A DNA stretch of 42,256 nucleotides from positions 1 through 42,256 of the forward strand of contig NZ_MSIE01000022.1 of assembly GCF_001921205.1 (NCBI RefSeq), written 5' to 3'. A program made the translations under genes and the position numbers. Origin of the DNA: Actinophytocola xanthii. Lineage in GTDB: Bacteria > Actinomycetota > Actinomycetes > Mycobacteriales > Pseudonocardiaceae. The stretch's first letter is position 1, and each line of letters begins with the position of its first letter. The notes below the pieces were generated by a model. That model was not told the DNA's origin. It saw nothing but the letters and a program-made list of their open reading frames with translations, and ran no database searches. This document shows positions 7,502-16,668 of this stretch, piece by piece.

Positions 7502-8350
7502 GTGACCGAGAATCCTAATCCCAGCGTTCGTTCGCGACAGGTTTCCCTGCAACTCCGGGCGTTGCGGGAGGAACGCGGGTTGAGCGGGGCGGCGGTGGCC
7601 AAGGCGCTGGGAATGTCACCGAGCAAGATCAGCCGGTTGGAGACGGGGGCCCGTGGGCTGAGCGTGGAGGACGTCGCGGCGCTGCTCGGGCACTACAAGG
7701 TGCCCGAGCAGCAACGAGCGCAGATTTTGGAGCAGGTGCGGAAATCCGGAGAACGCGGCTGGTGGGAGAGCCAAGGGTTGGGTCTCCCCGAACTCTGGCA
7801 GGCCCTCATCAACTTCGAGTTCCGCGCCACGCGGATCCAGAATTTCGAGGCCCTGGTAATTCCGGGACTGCTCCAGACCGACGAGTACACCGAGGCCATT
7901 CTCTGCGCCGCGAACAGCACCCTCAGCAGAGCGGAGTTGACCAACCTCGTCGCCGCGCGTCGAGCGCGGCAGGCCGTGCTGGGGCGCCGAGAACTCCAGT
8001 TCCTCGCCGTCATCGACGAAGGGGCGCTGCGGCGCCCTGTTGCAGAAAGTGGCGTGATGCGCCGACAGCTGCGCCAGCTGGTGGACACGGGCGAGCGGAC
8101 CAACGTCACGGTTCGTGTGGTGCCGTTGCGGGTGGGGCCACACGCTGGCCTACGCGGTCCGTTCGCCTGCTTGGACTTCGCAGACGAGCCGAGCCTCGTG
8201 TACATCGAGAACCATCACTTCGGCATGTTCTTGGACGAGAAGGAAGACATCGCCGCCTACCGGGTTAGCCTGGGAAACATCCTCAACGAGGCGTTGGACC
8301 CGGCCCAATCGGCGGCTCTGCTCGCCACCTTGGCTGAGGAACTTCGATGA
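7502..8350 (+). CDS. XRE-family regulator with DUF5753 (Scr1-type)
   Basis: The 282-residue protein has an N-terminal Cro/CI helix-turn-helix at about residues 14-70 (LRALREERGLSGAAVAKALG, then SPSKISRLETG) and a C-terminal DUF5753 domain with its signatures ALVIPGLLQTDEYTEAI, RRARQAVL and VRVVPL. Proteins of this kind are numerous in streptomycetes and Pseudonocardiaceae and are usually paired with a small DUF397 protein, which follows here after 13 bases. The best studied relatives act as developmental or antibiotic regulators, with the DUF397 partner as a modulator. The GTG start has no strong ribosome site and lies close to the likely promoter. Confidence 0.92.
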   Translation: MTENPNPSVRSRQVSLQLRALREERGLSGAAVAKALGMSPSKISRLETGARGLSVEDVAALLGHYKVPEQQRAQILEQVRKSGERGWWESQGLGLPELWQALINFEFRATRIQNFEALVIPGLLQTDEYTEAILCAANSTLSRAELTNLVAARRARQAVLGRRELQFLAVIDEGALRRPVAESGVMRRQLRQLVDTGERTNVTVRVVPLRVGPHAGLRGPFACLDFADEPSLVYIENHHFGMFLDEKEDIAAYRVSLGNILNEALDPAQSAALLATLAEELR

Positions 8351-8363
8351 CAGGAGGCGCAAC

Positions 8364-8540
8364 ATGCACGCGCTGACCGAAGCACGGTGGTGGAAGAGTA
8401 GCTACAGCACGGACAACGCCAACTGCGTCGAGGTGGCGTTCGTCGAACCAGCCGTTGCCGTCCGGGACTCCAAGAACGCCACCGGCCCCACCCTCACCTT
8501 CCCGACCGCTAGCTGGACCCGTTTCCTCGACCACCGCTGA
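8364..8540 (+). CDS. DUF397 protein, partner of the XRE regulator
   Basis: A 58-residue protein with the complete DUF397 pattern: WWKSSYSTDNANCVEVAF, then VAVRDSKNATGPTLTF and a final WTRFL. DUF397 proteins occur next to DUF5753 XRE regulators and are thought to bind or modulate them. The ATG at 8364 follows the strong site AGGAGG at 8352-8357. The stop lies 3 bases from the stop of the convergent SDR gene. Confidence 0.93.
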   Translation: MHALTEARWWKSSYSTDNANCVEVAFVEPAVAVRDSKNATGPTLTFPTASWTRFLDHR

Positions 8541-8543
8541 CCG

Positions 8544-9251
8544 TCACCAGGGCACCACACCCTCGTCGTCGAAGAAGCCGCCGCGGGGGCCGTCGTCGGG
8601 CAGGGTGGCCAGGTGGATCGCGATCGCCGCGCCCTGCTCGGGTGTCCGTGGTGCGTTGAAGCCGGTGAAGTCGGTCGCCACGTAACCCGGGCAGGCGGCG
8701 TTCACGATCACCTTCGTGTCCGCCAGCCGCCGCGCGTACTGCGCCGTCACGCTGTTGAGCATCGACTTCGACGGTGCGTACGCGGCCAGGATCGGGCCAG
8801 TCTGCAGCGTCAGCGAGCCCATGTTGCTCGACATGTTCACGACGCGCGGCGACTCCGCGCGGTTGAGCAGCGGAAGCATCGCGTTCGTCACCCGCACCAC
8901 CCCGAACACGTTCGTCTCGAGCACGGTGCGGACGACGTCGAGGTCGAGGGTCGTCGGGTCCTGCGCGCCACCGTCCATGCGGCCGGCGATCCCGGCGTTG
9001 TTGACCAGCACGTCGAGCCGGCCCGCCGTCCGCTCGATCGTCGCCGCCGCCGCGGCGACACTCTCGTCCGAGGTCACGTCGAGGGCGACGCCGAACGCGT
9101 CCACGCCCGCCGCGAGCAGGCGCTCGACGGCCTCCTTGCGCCGGACATCGTCGCGGGCGCCGACCGCGACGTGGAAGCCGATCTCGCCGAGACCCCGCGC
9201 GATGGCGAAGCCGATTCCTTTGTTCGCGCCGGTGACCAGCGCCGTCTTCAT
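8544..9251 (-). CDS. SDR-family NAD(P)-dependent oxidoreductase
   Basis: A 235-residue classical short-chain dehydrogenase. It has TGANKGIG (about residues 7-14), LVNNAGIAG, VNMSSNMGS and YAPSKSM, giving the Ser-Tyr-Lys catalytic set, and CPGYVATDF. The substrate is unknown. The ATG at 9251 is chosen because the cofactor motif follows directly; a longer frame to 9335 would cover the divergent promoter. It is divergent from a LysR regulator over a 100-base gap containing a palindrome, the common arrangement for a LysR regulator and its target. Confidence 0.9.
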   Translation of the reverse strand: MKTALVTGANKGIGFAIARGLGEIGFHVAVGARDDVRRKEAVERLLAAGVDAFGVALDVTSDESVAAAAATIERTAGRLDVLVNNAGIAGRMDGGAQDPTTLDLDVVRTVLETNVFGVVRVTNAMLPLLNRAESPRVVNMSSNMGSLTLQTGPILAAYAPSKSMLNSVTAQYARRLADTKVIVNAACPGYVATDFTGFNAPRTPEQGAAIAIHLATLPDDGPRGGFFDDEGVVPW

Positions 9252-9315
9252 TTCATCCACGTGATCAATGCTCGGCGCGCCCCGACGCGCTGTCCAAGAT
9301 TGATTCAGTAAGCCC

Positions 9316-9334
9316 TGATACCTGGCGGGTATCA
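9316..9334. promoter_or_regulatory. LysR-type operator palindrome
   Basis: TGATACC-N5-GGTATCA is a perfect 7-bp inverted repeat in the gap between the SDR and the LysR gene, 17 bases upstream of the LysR start. Its form, with ATAC and GTAT half-sites, fits LysR recognition sites and suggests autoregulation together with control of the SDR. Confidence 0.6.
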
Positions 9335-9351
9335 CGGCGTAGACTGCCGAA

Positions 9352-10251
9352 GTGGACGATCTCGAGACCCGCGAGCTGCGGTACTTCGTCGCCGTCGCCG
9401 AGGAGCTGCACTTCGGACGTGCCGCCGACCGGCTCGGGATCGCCCAGCCGCCGCTGTCCCGCGCGATCCGCCAGCTGGAGCACCGGCTCGGCGTTCAGCT
9501 CCTCGACCGGGACCGCCGGGGCGCGGCGCTCACCGACGCCGGCAGGGTGCTCCTCCGGGAGGCACGAACCGCCCTCGACGCGGTCGCGGCGGCCGCGCGC
9601 CGCACCCGGCGGGCTGGCGACCCGACCCGCCCGCTGGTGCTCGTGACCAAGGCCGGGGCCTCCCACGAGCTGCTGCAACGGCTTCTCGACGCGGTCGCCG
9701 GCACCACACCGGTCGAGGTCCTGCTGTGCGAGGTCGGCGAGCAGGCACACCGGCTGCGCGACGGCCAGGCCGACGTGGCGATCATGCACCGCCCGGTCGA
9801 CGACCTCGCCGGGTTCGACACCGTGGACCTGCACACCGAAGGCCAGGTCGCGATCCTTCCCGCGGCGCACCCGCTCGCGGCACGCGACCAGCTCACGCTG
9901 GCCGAGGTCAGCGACGTGCCGAACCTGCCGATCGCCCGCTGGCCCCGGCTCGACGGGACCTACCCGGACGGGCCAGGGCCCGAGGTACGCACCCAGTCCC
10001 AGCTCGCCCAGCTCGTGGCGCTCGGCCGGACCCTGCTCGTCATCCCGGCGTCCAGCCGAGCCTGGCAGTGGCCCGAACACGTCGCGGTGCCCGTCGTCGA
10101 CGCGCCGCACATCACCACGGTGCTCGCTTGGCCGCCGGGCAGCCGCTCCCCGGCACTCGCCGCCCTCGTCCGCACGGCCGCGGGCCTGTGCGAGGGCTAC
10201 AGGAACGCCGAGAGCGCCACACACCCCACCCAGGAGGCGCCGAGCACCTGA
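9352..10251 (+). CDS. LysR-family transcriptional regulator
   Basis: A 299-residue LysR protein. The N-terminal winged helix-turn-helix is clear (ELRYFVAVAEELHFGRAADR, then AQPPLSRAIRQLEHRLGVQL), followed by a periplasmic-binding-like effector domain (ADVAIMHRPVDD, VAILPAAHPLA). It probably controls the divergent SDR. The GTG start is 17 bases from the operator. The last 18 codons run antiparallel to the end of ubiA: the two CDSs overlap by 55 bases (10197-10251), which is unusual. The LysR tail beyond about residue 280 is not conserved-looking, so it may be a recent extension. Confidence 0.9.
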   Translation: MDDLETRELRYFVAVAEELHFGRAADRLGIAQPPLSRAIRQLEHRLGVQLLDRDRRGAALTDAGRVLLREARTALDAVAAAARRTRRAGDPTRPLVLVTKAGASHELLQRLLDAVAGTTPVEVLLCEVGEQAHRLRDGQADVAIMHRPVDDLAGFDTVDLHTEGQVAILPAAHPLAARDQLTLAEVSDVPNLPIARWPRLDGTYPDGPGPEVRTQSQLAQLVALGRTLLVIPASSRAWQWPEHVAVPVVDAPHITTVLAWPPGSRSPALAALVRTAAGLCEGYRNAESATHPTQEAPST

Positions 10252-11156
10252 AGGACCCGGTCCTTGAACGCGATGTCCTCCGGCTCCCCCGCGTTGCCGC
10301 CGTCCACGTCCACCGCGTACCGGAGCACCGCGACCACGAACGGCACGATCGAGATCACCGCCCAGACCGAGTTCGTCCCGGTGCGTTGGCGGATCTCGAA
10401 CGCCCACAGCGCATACGTCATGATCATGATCGCGGCGGACGTGGCCCAGACGAAGCGGAGGTAGCTCGCCGAGTACTTGGACAGCGACGCCCTGATCCGG
10501 GCACCGGTCCGCTCGTAGAGCACGATCTCGGCGTACCGCTTGCCGGCCACCATGAACAGTGACCCGAACGCCGTCACCAACAGGAACCACTGCGACAGCG
10601 GCAGCCCGGCCGCCGCACCGCCCGCGATCGCGCGGAGCAGGAAGCCCGACGCCACGATGCACAGGTCGATCACCGGCTGGTGCTTGAGCCCCAGGCAGTA
10701 GCCCAGCTGCACCGCCGCGTACACGCCGATCACGACCAGCAGCCGCCAGCTCGACACCAGCGACACCGCGAACGACGCCAGGAACAGCACCGCGGCCAGC
10801 GCGTAGGCCGCCCGGACCGGCACCACGCCGGCGGCGATGGGGCGGTTGCGCTTGGTCGGGTGGGCCCGGTCGGCCTCGACGTCGATCGCGTCGTTGACCA
10901 GGTACACGGCCGAGGCGACCAGGCAGAACGCGACGAACGCGACCCCGGCGTCGAACACGACCTCGGGGTGGAACACCGGGTTGGCCGCGTAGGCCGCGAA
11001 CGGCGCGGCCAGCACCAGGACGTTCTTCACCCACTGCCGGGGCCGCGCGGTGCGGAGAACACCCCGGACGAGGCCGCCGCGGTCGGGACTCGGTGCCTGG
11101 TCGGCCTGCTGGTCCACCGGGACCTCGCCCGGAGTGCTCTCCGCGGTGCTGCTCAC
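10197..11156 (-). CDS. ubiA: Decaprenyl-phosphate phosphoribosyltransferase (DPPR synthase)
   Basis: A 319-residue UbiA-superfamily membrane prenyltransferase, matching Rv3806c. It transfers 5-phosphoribose from PRPP to decaprenyl phosphate, the committed step towards DPA, upstream of the PAP2 phosphatase and DprE1/DprE2. The sequence shows RPRQWVKN, the metal-binding NDAIDVEADR (about residues 86-95), KRNRPIAAG, GLKHQPVIDL and about eight hydrophobic helices. The N-terminal 30 residues are polar and disordered. The GTG at 11156 overlaps the stop of the PAP2 gene by 4 bases, so the genes are coupled. An AGGAG site lies just upstream. Confidence 0.93.
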   Translation of the reverse strand: MSSTAESTPGEVPVDQQADQAPSPDRGGLVRGVLRTARPRQWVKNVLVLAAPFAAYAANPVFHPEVVFDAGVAFVAFCLVASAVYLVNDAIDVEADRAHPTKRNRPIAAGVVPVRAAYALAAVLFLASFAVSLVSSWRLLVVIGVYAAVQLGYCLGLKHQPVIDLCIVASGFLLRAIAGGAAAGLPLSQWFLLVTAFGSLFMVAGKRYAEIVLYERTGARIRASLSKYSASYLRFVWATSAAIMIMTYALWAFEIRQRTGTNSVWAVISIVPFVVAVLRYAVDVDGGNAGEPEDIAFKDRVLQVLGASWVGCVALSAFL

Positions 11157-11745
11157 CGTGTACGTCTCCTGTTCCCCCGCCGGTTGCGCAGCGAGCGGCG
11201 CACCAGGCCACCCACGGCCGCACCGAGTGCGGAGCCGGCGAGGACGTCGGTCGGGTAGTGCACGCCCAGCACCAGCCGCGACACCAGCATCGGCGGTACC
11301 AGCGCCGGAACCAGGTTGCGGCCGGTCAGCCCGGAGTAGACCACCGCGGCGGCGGTGGTCGACGTGGCGTGCGAGGACGGGAACGACAACGAGCTCGGGG
11401 TCTTCACCAGCACCCGCACCGACTCGTCGATCGGGCGCTGCCGGCGCACGACCCGCTTCACCGCGATGGCCGCCCCGTGCGCGGCGACCACCCCGGCCGC
11501 GCCGGCCAGCCAGTCCCGCCGCCGACCCCGGTCGACCGCCGCGCCGAGCAGGCCGAGCGCGAACCAGCCGGCGGCGTGCTCGCCGAACAGCGACAGGCCG
11601 CGAGCGGCCCGCACCGCCGGCGCACTGCCGAGGGTGTGCTGTACCCGGGCCAGCGCGGCAATCTCGACCGACCGCTCCGGCTCAGGTGGCGGGGTGCCAG
11701 GCTCGACGGCACGTTGCCGCTGTTCCTGCGTGGCCGTCGCCGCCA

Positions 11746-11746
<1 letters not shown>
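11153..11746 (-). CDS. PAP2-family phosphatase, probable DPPR phosphatase
   Basis: A 197-residue PAP2 protein with the three phosphatase motifs in order: KRVVRRQRP, FPSSHATS and SRLVLGVHYPTDVLAG. It is placed where mycobacterial Rv3807c sits, next to ubiA, and probably removes the 5-phosphate from decaprenylphosphoryl-5-phosphoribose before DprE1 acts. The first 45 residues are polar; the rest has several hydrophobic helices. The ATG at 11746 overlaps the last base of the glf stop, and its own stop overlaps the ubiA GTG, giving a fully coupled glf-PAP2-ubiA operon. Confidence 0.88.
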
Positions 11747-12990
<1,244 letters not shown>

Positions 12991-13063
12991 TCACCCTGGG
13001 TCAGTTGTTCACTCGCACGCTCGCTCACGGGCCCCGAGGGTACCTGCGCCCCGGCGACAGCTT

Positions 13064-13088
13064 GTGCCCGGCGCCAGGGGCCGGGCAC
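13064..13088. repeat. Inverted repeat upstream of glf
   Basis: GTGCCCGGC and GCCGGGCAC are perfect 9-bp arms with a 7-base loop. It lies in the 221-base gene-free stretch between glf and the LLM gene, next to the terminator hairpin at 13097-13127. It could be part of a double terminator or a hairpin in the glf leader. Confidence 0.5.
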
Positions 13089-13096
13089 GACATGCG

Positions 13097-13127
13097 AGGA
13101 CCCCCGCGCTCCCCACGCGGGGGTCCT
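13097..13127 (-). terminator. Strong hairpin after the LLM oxidoreductase gene
   Basis: AGGACCCCCGCG and CGCGGGGGTCCT form a perfect 12-bp stem with a 7-base loop, about 50 bases beyond the stop at 13176. There is no T-run, which is normal for actinomycete terminators. It separates the LLM gene from glf, which reads in the same direction. Confidence 0.75.
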
Positions 13128-13175
13128 GGCACCCCTGTCCCCCTGTTATCCCTCCGGCGTGTTCTTCCGCCTCGG

Positions 13176-14096
13176 TTACATGGACGCCCGACCCCCGGCG
13201 GACGTTCCGTGTCGACGATCACTTACCCGTCGGTAGGGCAGAATTTCACTCGCCACCCGCTCGAGGACGGCCAACCTTCCCGCGTAGACGCCGTCCTCGC
13301 GCGGCCAGTGGCAGATGACGTCGGTGAAGCCGAGCTCCTCGGCACGGCCCATCGCCTCGCGCAGGTACTCGACGCTGGACAGGGAGAAGACCGGCGCCGA
13401 GTCCAGGCTCAGCACCCGGTCGATCGGGGCCGCGTCGCCGAGCACCTCGTCGAACCGCCGGGCGAGCTCCCCGACACCACGCCACCAGGCCTCGATGTCG
13501 TCCTCGCCGCCGCCGGTGGTGATCCAGCCCTGGCCGAAGCGGGCCGCGATCCGCATGGAGCGCGGGCCGTTCGCGGCGACCAGGAACGGCATCCGGGGGT
13601 GGCGGACGCACCCGGGGGCGGAGCGGGCGTCGACCGAGGAGTAGTACTCGCCGCGGATCGTCGTGCGTTCCTGGGTGAGCAGCGAGTCGAGCTGCTCGAC
13701 GAACTCGGCGAACCGGTCCACCCGACGCTTCCGGTCCAGCGGCTCGCCGCCCATCACGTCGTTGTCGTACCCCGCCGGGGTGCCGGCGCCGACCCCGAGC
13801 AGCATCCGCCCGTTGGACACGTCGTCCAGCGCCAGCAGGCTCCTGGCGAACGGCACCGGATGCCGGAAGTTGGGGGAGGCGACCAGCGTGCCCAGCTGGA
13901 TCCGCCGGGTCACCATCGCGGCGGCGGTCAACGTCGGCACGGCGTCGAACCACGGCCCGTCGACCAGCGAACGCCACCCGATGTGGTCGTAGGTCCAGGC
14001 GTGGTCGAAGCCGTAGGTCTCGGCGGCCCGCCACTTGGGCTCGGCCAGCAGCCAGCGGTACTCGGGAAGAATCACGATGCCGACACGCACGTCCAC
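13176..14096 (-). CDS. LLM-class flavin (F420-type) oxidoreductase
   Basis: A 306-residue TIM-barrel oxidoreductase of the luciferase-like monooxygenase class. The family's blocks are visible: a short first strand (RVGIVILPEY), FDHAWTYDHIGW, RIQLGTLVASPNFRHPVPFAR, SNGRMLLGVGAGTPAGYDNDVMG and ANGPRSMRIAARFGQGWITTG. Many actinomycete relatives use coenzyme F420; the cofactor here is inferred. The GTG at 14096 is chosen because the barrel begins there; a longer frame to 14186 adds non-homologous residues and invades the next gene. The C-terminal 15 residues are low-complexity. Substrate unknown. Confidence 0.88.
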   Translation of the reverse strand: MDVRVGIVILPEYRWLLAEPKWRAAETYGFDHAWTYDHIGWRSLVDGPWFDAVPTLTAAAMVTRRIQLGTLVASPNFRHPVPFARSLLALDDVSNGRMLLGVGAGTPAGYDNDVMGGEPLDRKRRVDRFAEFVEQLDSLLTQERTTIRGEYYSSVDARSAPGCVRHPRMPFLVAANGPRSMRIAARFGQGWITTGGGEDDIEAWWRGVGELARRFDEVLGDAAPIDRVLSLDSAPVFSLSSVEYLREAMGRAEELGFTDVICHWPREDGVYAGRLAVLERVASEILPYRRVSDRRHGTSAGGRASM

Positions 14097-14109
14097 CCAC
14101 GCTAGCCGA

Positions 14110-14721
14110 TCAGTACGGCCGGTACCCGCCCGGCGGAGCGTGCCCGCCACCCGGAGGGTGGCCGTACCCGCCGGCGTGGGGCACACCGCCGTAGGGTCCG
14201 CCGCCCGGGCCGGCTGCGGGACCGGGACCGAAGAGCCTGCGCTGGTAGCCGCGCATGGCGCGGCCCGTGCTGGGCAGCAATACCAGCACCGTCGGCGCCG
14301 CCCACAGCAGGAACAGCACGATGGGGCGCAGCGAGCCCCGCGAAAAAATCGAGAACAGGTAGTACGCCGCCACCACAGCGCCCAGAATCCCGAGGACCCG
14401 TCGTGCGACGTCGAACCTGGCGAAGAGCAGCAGCGCGAACGTGAGCGCGGTGCACGCCGCCGTCATGCTGGTCCCGATCGTGAGACCGAGGTTTCGGTCG
14501 CCGCTCGGACCGCCGAACAACTTCGCGCCAACAAGCGCCGAGGCGCTCTCCACGAAGCCCGACTCGTTCATCGCGATGACGGACACGATCAGGGTCAGCA
14601 GGCCGCACCCAAGAAACAGGGCCGCGGACACGTAGGTGGTTCCGCGGGAGGGACGGGGTGGGGCGTCCCAGCCGTAACCGGGTGGTGGCGGCGGGTGGCC
14701 CCACTGTGGTGGATAGCTCAC
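14110..14721 (-). CDS. Four-TM membrane protein with Pro/Gly-rich tails
   Basis: A 203-residue protein. Residues 1-27 are Pro-rich (HPPPPPGYGWD), followed by four hydrophobic segments at roughly 29-52, 77-103, 105-128 and 130-150, and a 50-residue Gly/Pro/Tyr-rich tail (GGPYGGVPHAGGYGHPPGGG). This architecture is common in actinomycete envelope proteins of unknown function; the tail is probably cytoplasmic and disordered. It lies 13 bases upstream of the LLM gene on the same strand, so the two may be co-transcribed. The start is GTG. I do not recognise a functional domain. Confidence 0.75.
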   Translation of the reverse strand: MSYPPQWGHPPPPPGYGWDAPPRPSRGTTYVSAALFLGCGLLTLIVSVIAMNESGFVESASALVGAKLFGGPSGDRNLGLTIGTSMTAACTALTFALLLFARFDVARRVLGILGAVVAAYYLFSIFSRGSLRPIVLFLLWAAPTVLVLLPSTGRAMRGYQRRLFGPGPAAGPGGGPYGGVPHAGGYGHPPGGGHAPPGGYRPY

Positions 14722-14760
14722 AGAGCGACAGTAGTGCGGACCTCACCACACCGGCCAGGG

Positions 14761-15591
14761 ATGATGGCGGATGTGGACAAACCCGAACTGGTGGCCTCGG
14801 ACGTCGACGGCACGCTGCTCGACCCCATGGAACTCATCACCCCGCGCACCGCGGGGGTGATCGCCAGGGTGACCGCATCCGACGTCCCGTTCGTGCTGGT
14901 CAGCGGGCGTCCGCCGCGGTGGATACCGGGGGTCGCCAATGCCGCCGGGCTCAACGGGTACGCGGTGTGCGCCAACGGCGCCGCGCTCTACGACATCGCC
15001 GCCGATCGGGTGATCTCCGCGCACGACCTCGACCCGCTGCGCCTGCACGACACCGCGCAGACCGTGCGGAACGTGCTGCCCGAGGCGCGGATGGCCACCG
15101 AGCGGATCGGCGACGGGCTCGTGCCTTTCGTCACCGAGCCCGGCTTCCGCAACCCCTGGGGCAACCCCGCCGGGGAGCAGGACGGCGAGGTCAACGACGT
15201 GCCGATCGGCGAGGTGCTCGGGCACCCCGCGACCAAGCTGATGGTCCGGCACCCGGGCATGACCAGCCAGGAGATGGCCGAGGCCGTCGCCGAGGTGCTG
15301 GCGGGCGCCGACCTGGAGGTCACCTACTCGACCAACCAGGGTCTGATCGAGATCTCGGCCGCCGGGGTGACCAAGGCGTCGGGGCTGGCCGAGGTCTGCG
15401 AGCGCCTTTCGGTGGACCAGCACCGGGTGGTGGCGTTCGGCGACATGCCCAACGACCTGCCGATGTTGCGCTGGGCCGGGCACGGCGTGGCGATGGCCAA
15501 CGCGCATCCGCAGGTCCTGGCCGCCGCCGACGAGGTGACCGCGCCCAACGCCGAGGACGGCGTGGCGCAGGTGCTGGAGCGCTGGTTCTAG
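14761..15591 (+). CDS. HAD-superfamily hydrolase, Cof type
   Basis: A 276-residue phosphatase-type HAD protein. Motif I is SDVDGTLLDP with nucleophile D14 and acid D16; motif II is VLVSGRPP; a Lys lies in HPATKLMVRHPG; and motif IV is VAFGDMPNDLPML. The large C2-type cap between motifs II and III places it in the Cof/sugar-phosphatase group. The substrate is probably a small phosphate ester but cannot be named. Starts at 14761, 14764 or GTG 14773 are possible; I give the first. It is followed after 14 bases by sixA, which suggests an operon of two phosphatases. Confidence 0.9.
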   Translation: MMADVDKPELVASDVDGTLLDPMELITPRTAGVIARVTASDVPFVLVSGRPPRWIPGVANAAGLNGYAVCANGAALYDIAADRVISAHDLDPLRLHDTAQTVRNVLPEARMATERIGDGLVPFVTEPGFRNPWGNPAGEQDGEVNDVPIGEVLGHPATKLMVRHPGMTSQEMAEAVAEVLAGADLEVTYSTNQGLIEISAAGVTKASGLAEVCERLSVDQHRVVAFGDMPNDLPMLRWAGHGVAMANAHPQVLAAADEVTAPNAEDGVAQVLERWF

Positions 15592-15605
15592 GGAAGGCTG
15601 GGGGC

Positions 15606-16088
15606 ATGCAACGGGCGCTGGTCGTGGTTCGACACGCGAAGTCGGACTGGGCGACCGGCGAGCCCGACCACGAGCGCCCGCTCAACGAGCGCGGGCGGCG
15701 TGACGCGCCGGCGCTCGGCCGCTGGCTGCGGGACAACGTCGAGGACGGGATCGGGCTCGTGGTCTGCTCGACCGCCACTCGAGCCCGGCAGACCTGGCGG
15801 ATGGCCGCCGCGGCGTTCGACCCGGCCCCGCCGGCTCGCTTCGAGGAGCGCGTCTACGGGGCCGAGCCGACCGCTCTGATGTCGGTCATCGACGAACTGG
15901 ACGACGAGGTCGCCACCGCCGCCCTGGTCGGGCACAACCCGGGGCTCTCCGAGCTGGTCTACCTGGTGACCGGGCAGGCGGTGGAGCTCAGGACCTCGGC
16001 CGTGGCCATGCTGACCTGGGCCGGGCCCTGGGCGGACGTGTGGGCGCGGCGCGGGTCGCTGGTGGCCCACGCCACACCCCGGGGTTGA
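15606..16088 (+). CDS. sixA: SixA-type histidine phosphatase
   Basis: A 160-residue phosphohistidine phosphatase-like protein. The catalytic motif is VVVRHAKSDW with H10. Further blocks are PLNERGRRDAPALG, VCSTATRARQTW and the second catalytic His in LVGHNPGLSEL. SixA proteins dephosphorylate phospho-His on signalling or PTS proteins; actinomycete homologues are not well assigned. The ATG at 15606 follows a run of G residues. The stop lies 4 bases from the stop of the small convergent gene. Confidence 0.9.
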   Translation: MQRALVVVRHAKSDWATGEPDHERPLNERGRRDAPALGRWLRDNVEDGIGLVVCSTATRARQTWRMAAAAFDPAPPARFEERVYGAEPTALMSVIDELDDEVATAALVGHNPGLSELVYLVTGQAVELRTSAVAMLTWAGPWADVWARRGSLVAHATPRG

Positions 16089-16092
16089 CCTC

Positions 16093-16440
16093 CTACTGGG
16101 GGTCCTTGGCCGCGCGCAGCGCGATCGGCGCCCCGGCCAGGTCCTCCTCGTTGCAGAGCAGCTTGACGTCGTAGTACGGGGAGTCGTCGCTGTCGTCGTA
16201 GTCCAAATGGATGGCGATCACGTCGACCGGTTCGCCGAGCCACTCCTGCGTTCGGCGCAGCCATGCCGCGGAACGTTCGAGGGCTGTCGGCAGGTCGTCA
16301 TCGCGGAACTCGACCGGGCGGTAGGGCACGCCGTAGACCTGATCGCCCTGGTGAGAGGGCCTGGGGAGGTCCACGGAGACCCCGGCTTCGTCAAGGTCGA
16401 GTGCGATTGATCGGTTCTGTTCACTAGCGAGCTCGCTCAC
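16093..16440 (-). CDS. Hypothetical acidic protein, 115 aa
   Basis: The coherent part of this frame is 115 residues: VDLPRPSHQGDQVYGVPYRP, then LERSAAWLRRTQEWLGEPVD, HLDYDDSDDSPYYDVKLL and a short C-terminus. It is acidic and mixed alpha/beta. No known domain was recognised. The GTG at 16440, preceded by a GTAAGG stretch, is the best start; the frame extends further upstream, but there it only shadows cspA. It ends 4 bases from the sixA stop and reads away from cspA. Confidence 0.6.
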   Translation of the reverse strand: MSELASEQNRSIALDLDEAGVSVDLPRPSHQGDQVYGVPYRPVEFRDDDLPTALERSAAWLRRTQEWLGEPVDVIAIHLDYDDSDDSPYYDVKLLCNEEDLAGAPIALRAAKDPQ

Positions 16441-16668
16441 CCTTACGAGCGTCCACCAGCGCGTGACCGCTCGCAACCCTTCTGTCGCGCCAACTGGCTC
16501 AGGTGTGGTTGACTGTGCTCTGGTCGTGATTTCTTGAGTTCGTGATAGATCACGCTCGCAAGAGTTGTTGCGGGCGCGCGGGTTAGCTCCAGGTTGAGTC
16601 GCCGTCTGGAACCGGCCAAGGTTGTCGCAACCGCGGCGGCCGGCAATTCGCTTGTTTTGGAGAACGTA
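16441..16668 (+). promoter_or_regulatory. Long leader of cspA, with palindrome GTGAT-AG-ATCAC
   Basis: This 228-base stretch between the divergent small gene and cspA is less GC-rich than its surroundings, with several T-rich patches. It contains the perfect palindrome GTGAT-AG-ATCAC at 16542-16553 and a TTGACT hexamer at 16509-16514. Cold-shock genes commonly have long structured leaders. I could not identify a clear -10 box. The arms resemble CRP/GlxR half-sites, but the spacing is too short for that consensus. Confidence 0.4.

Noticed and set aside
16541-16560. CRP/GlxR site upstream of cspA
   Set aside because: The arms GTGA and TCAC are present, but the gap between them is 4 bases; the CRP/GlxR consensus has 6. 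It is recorded only as a palindrome.
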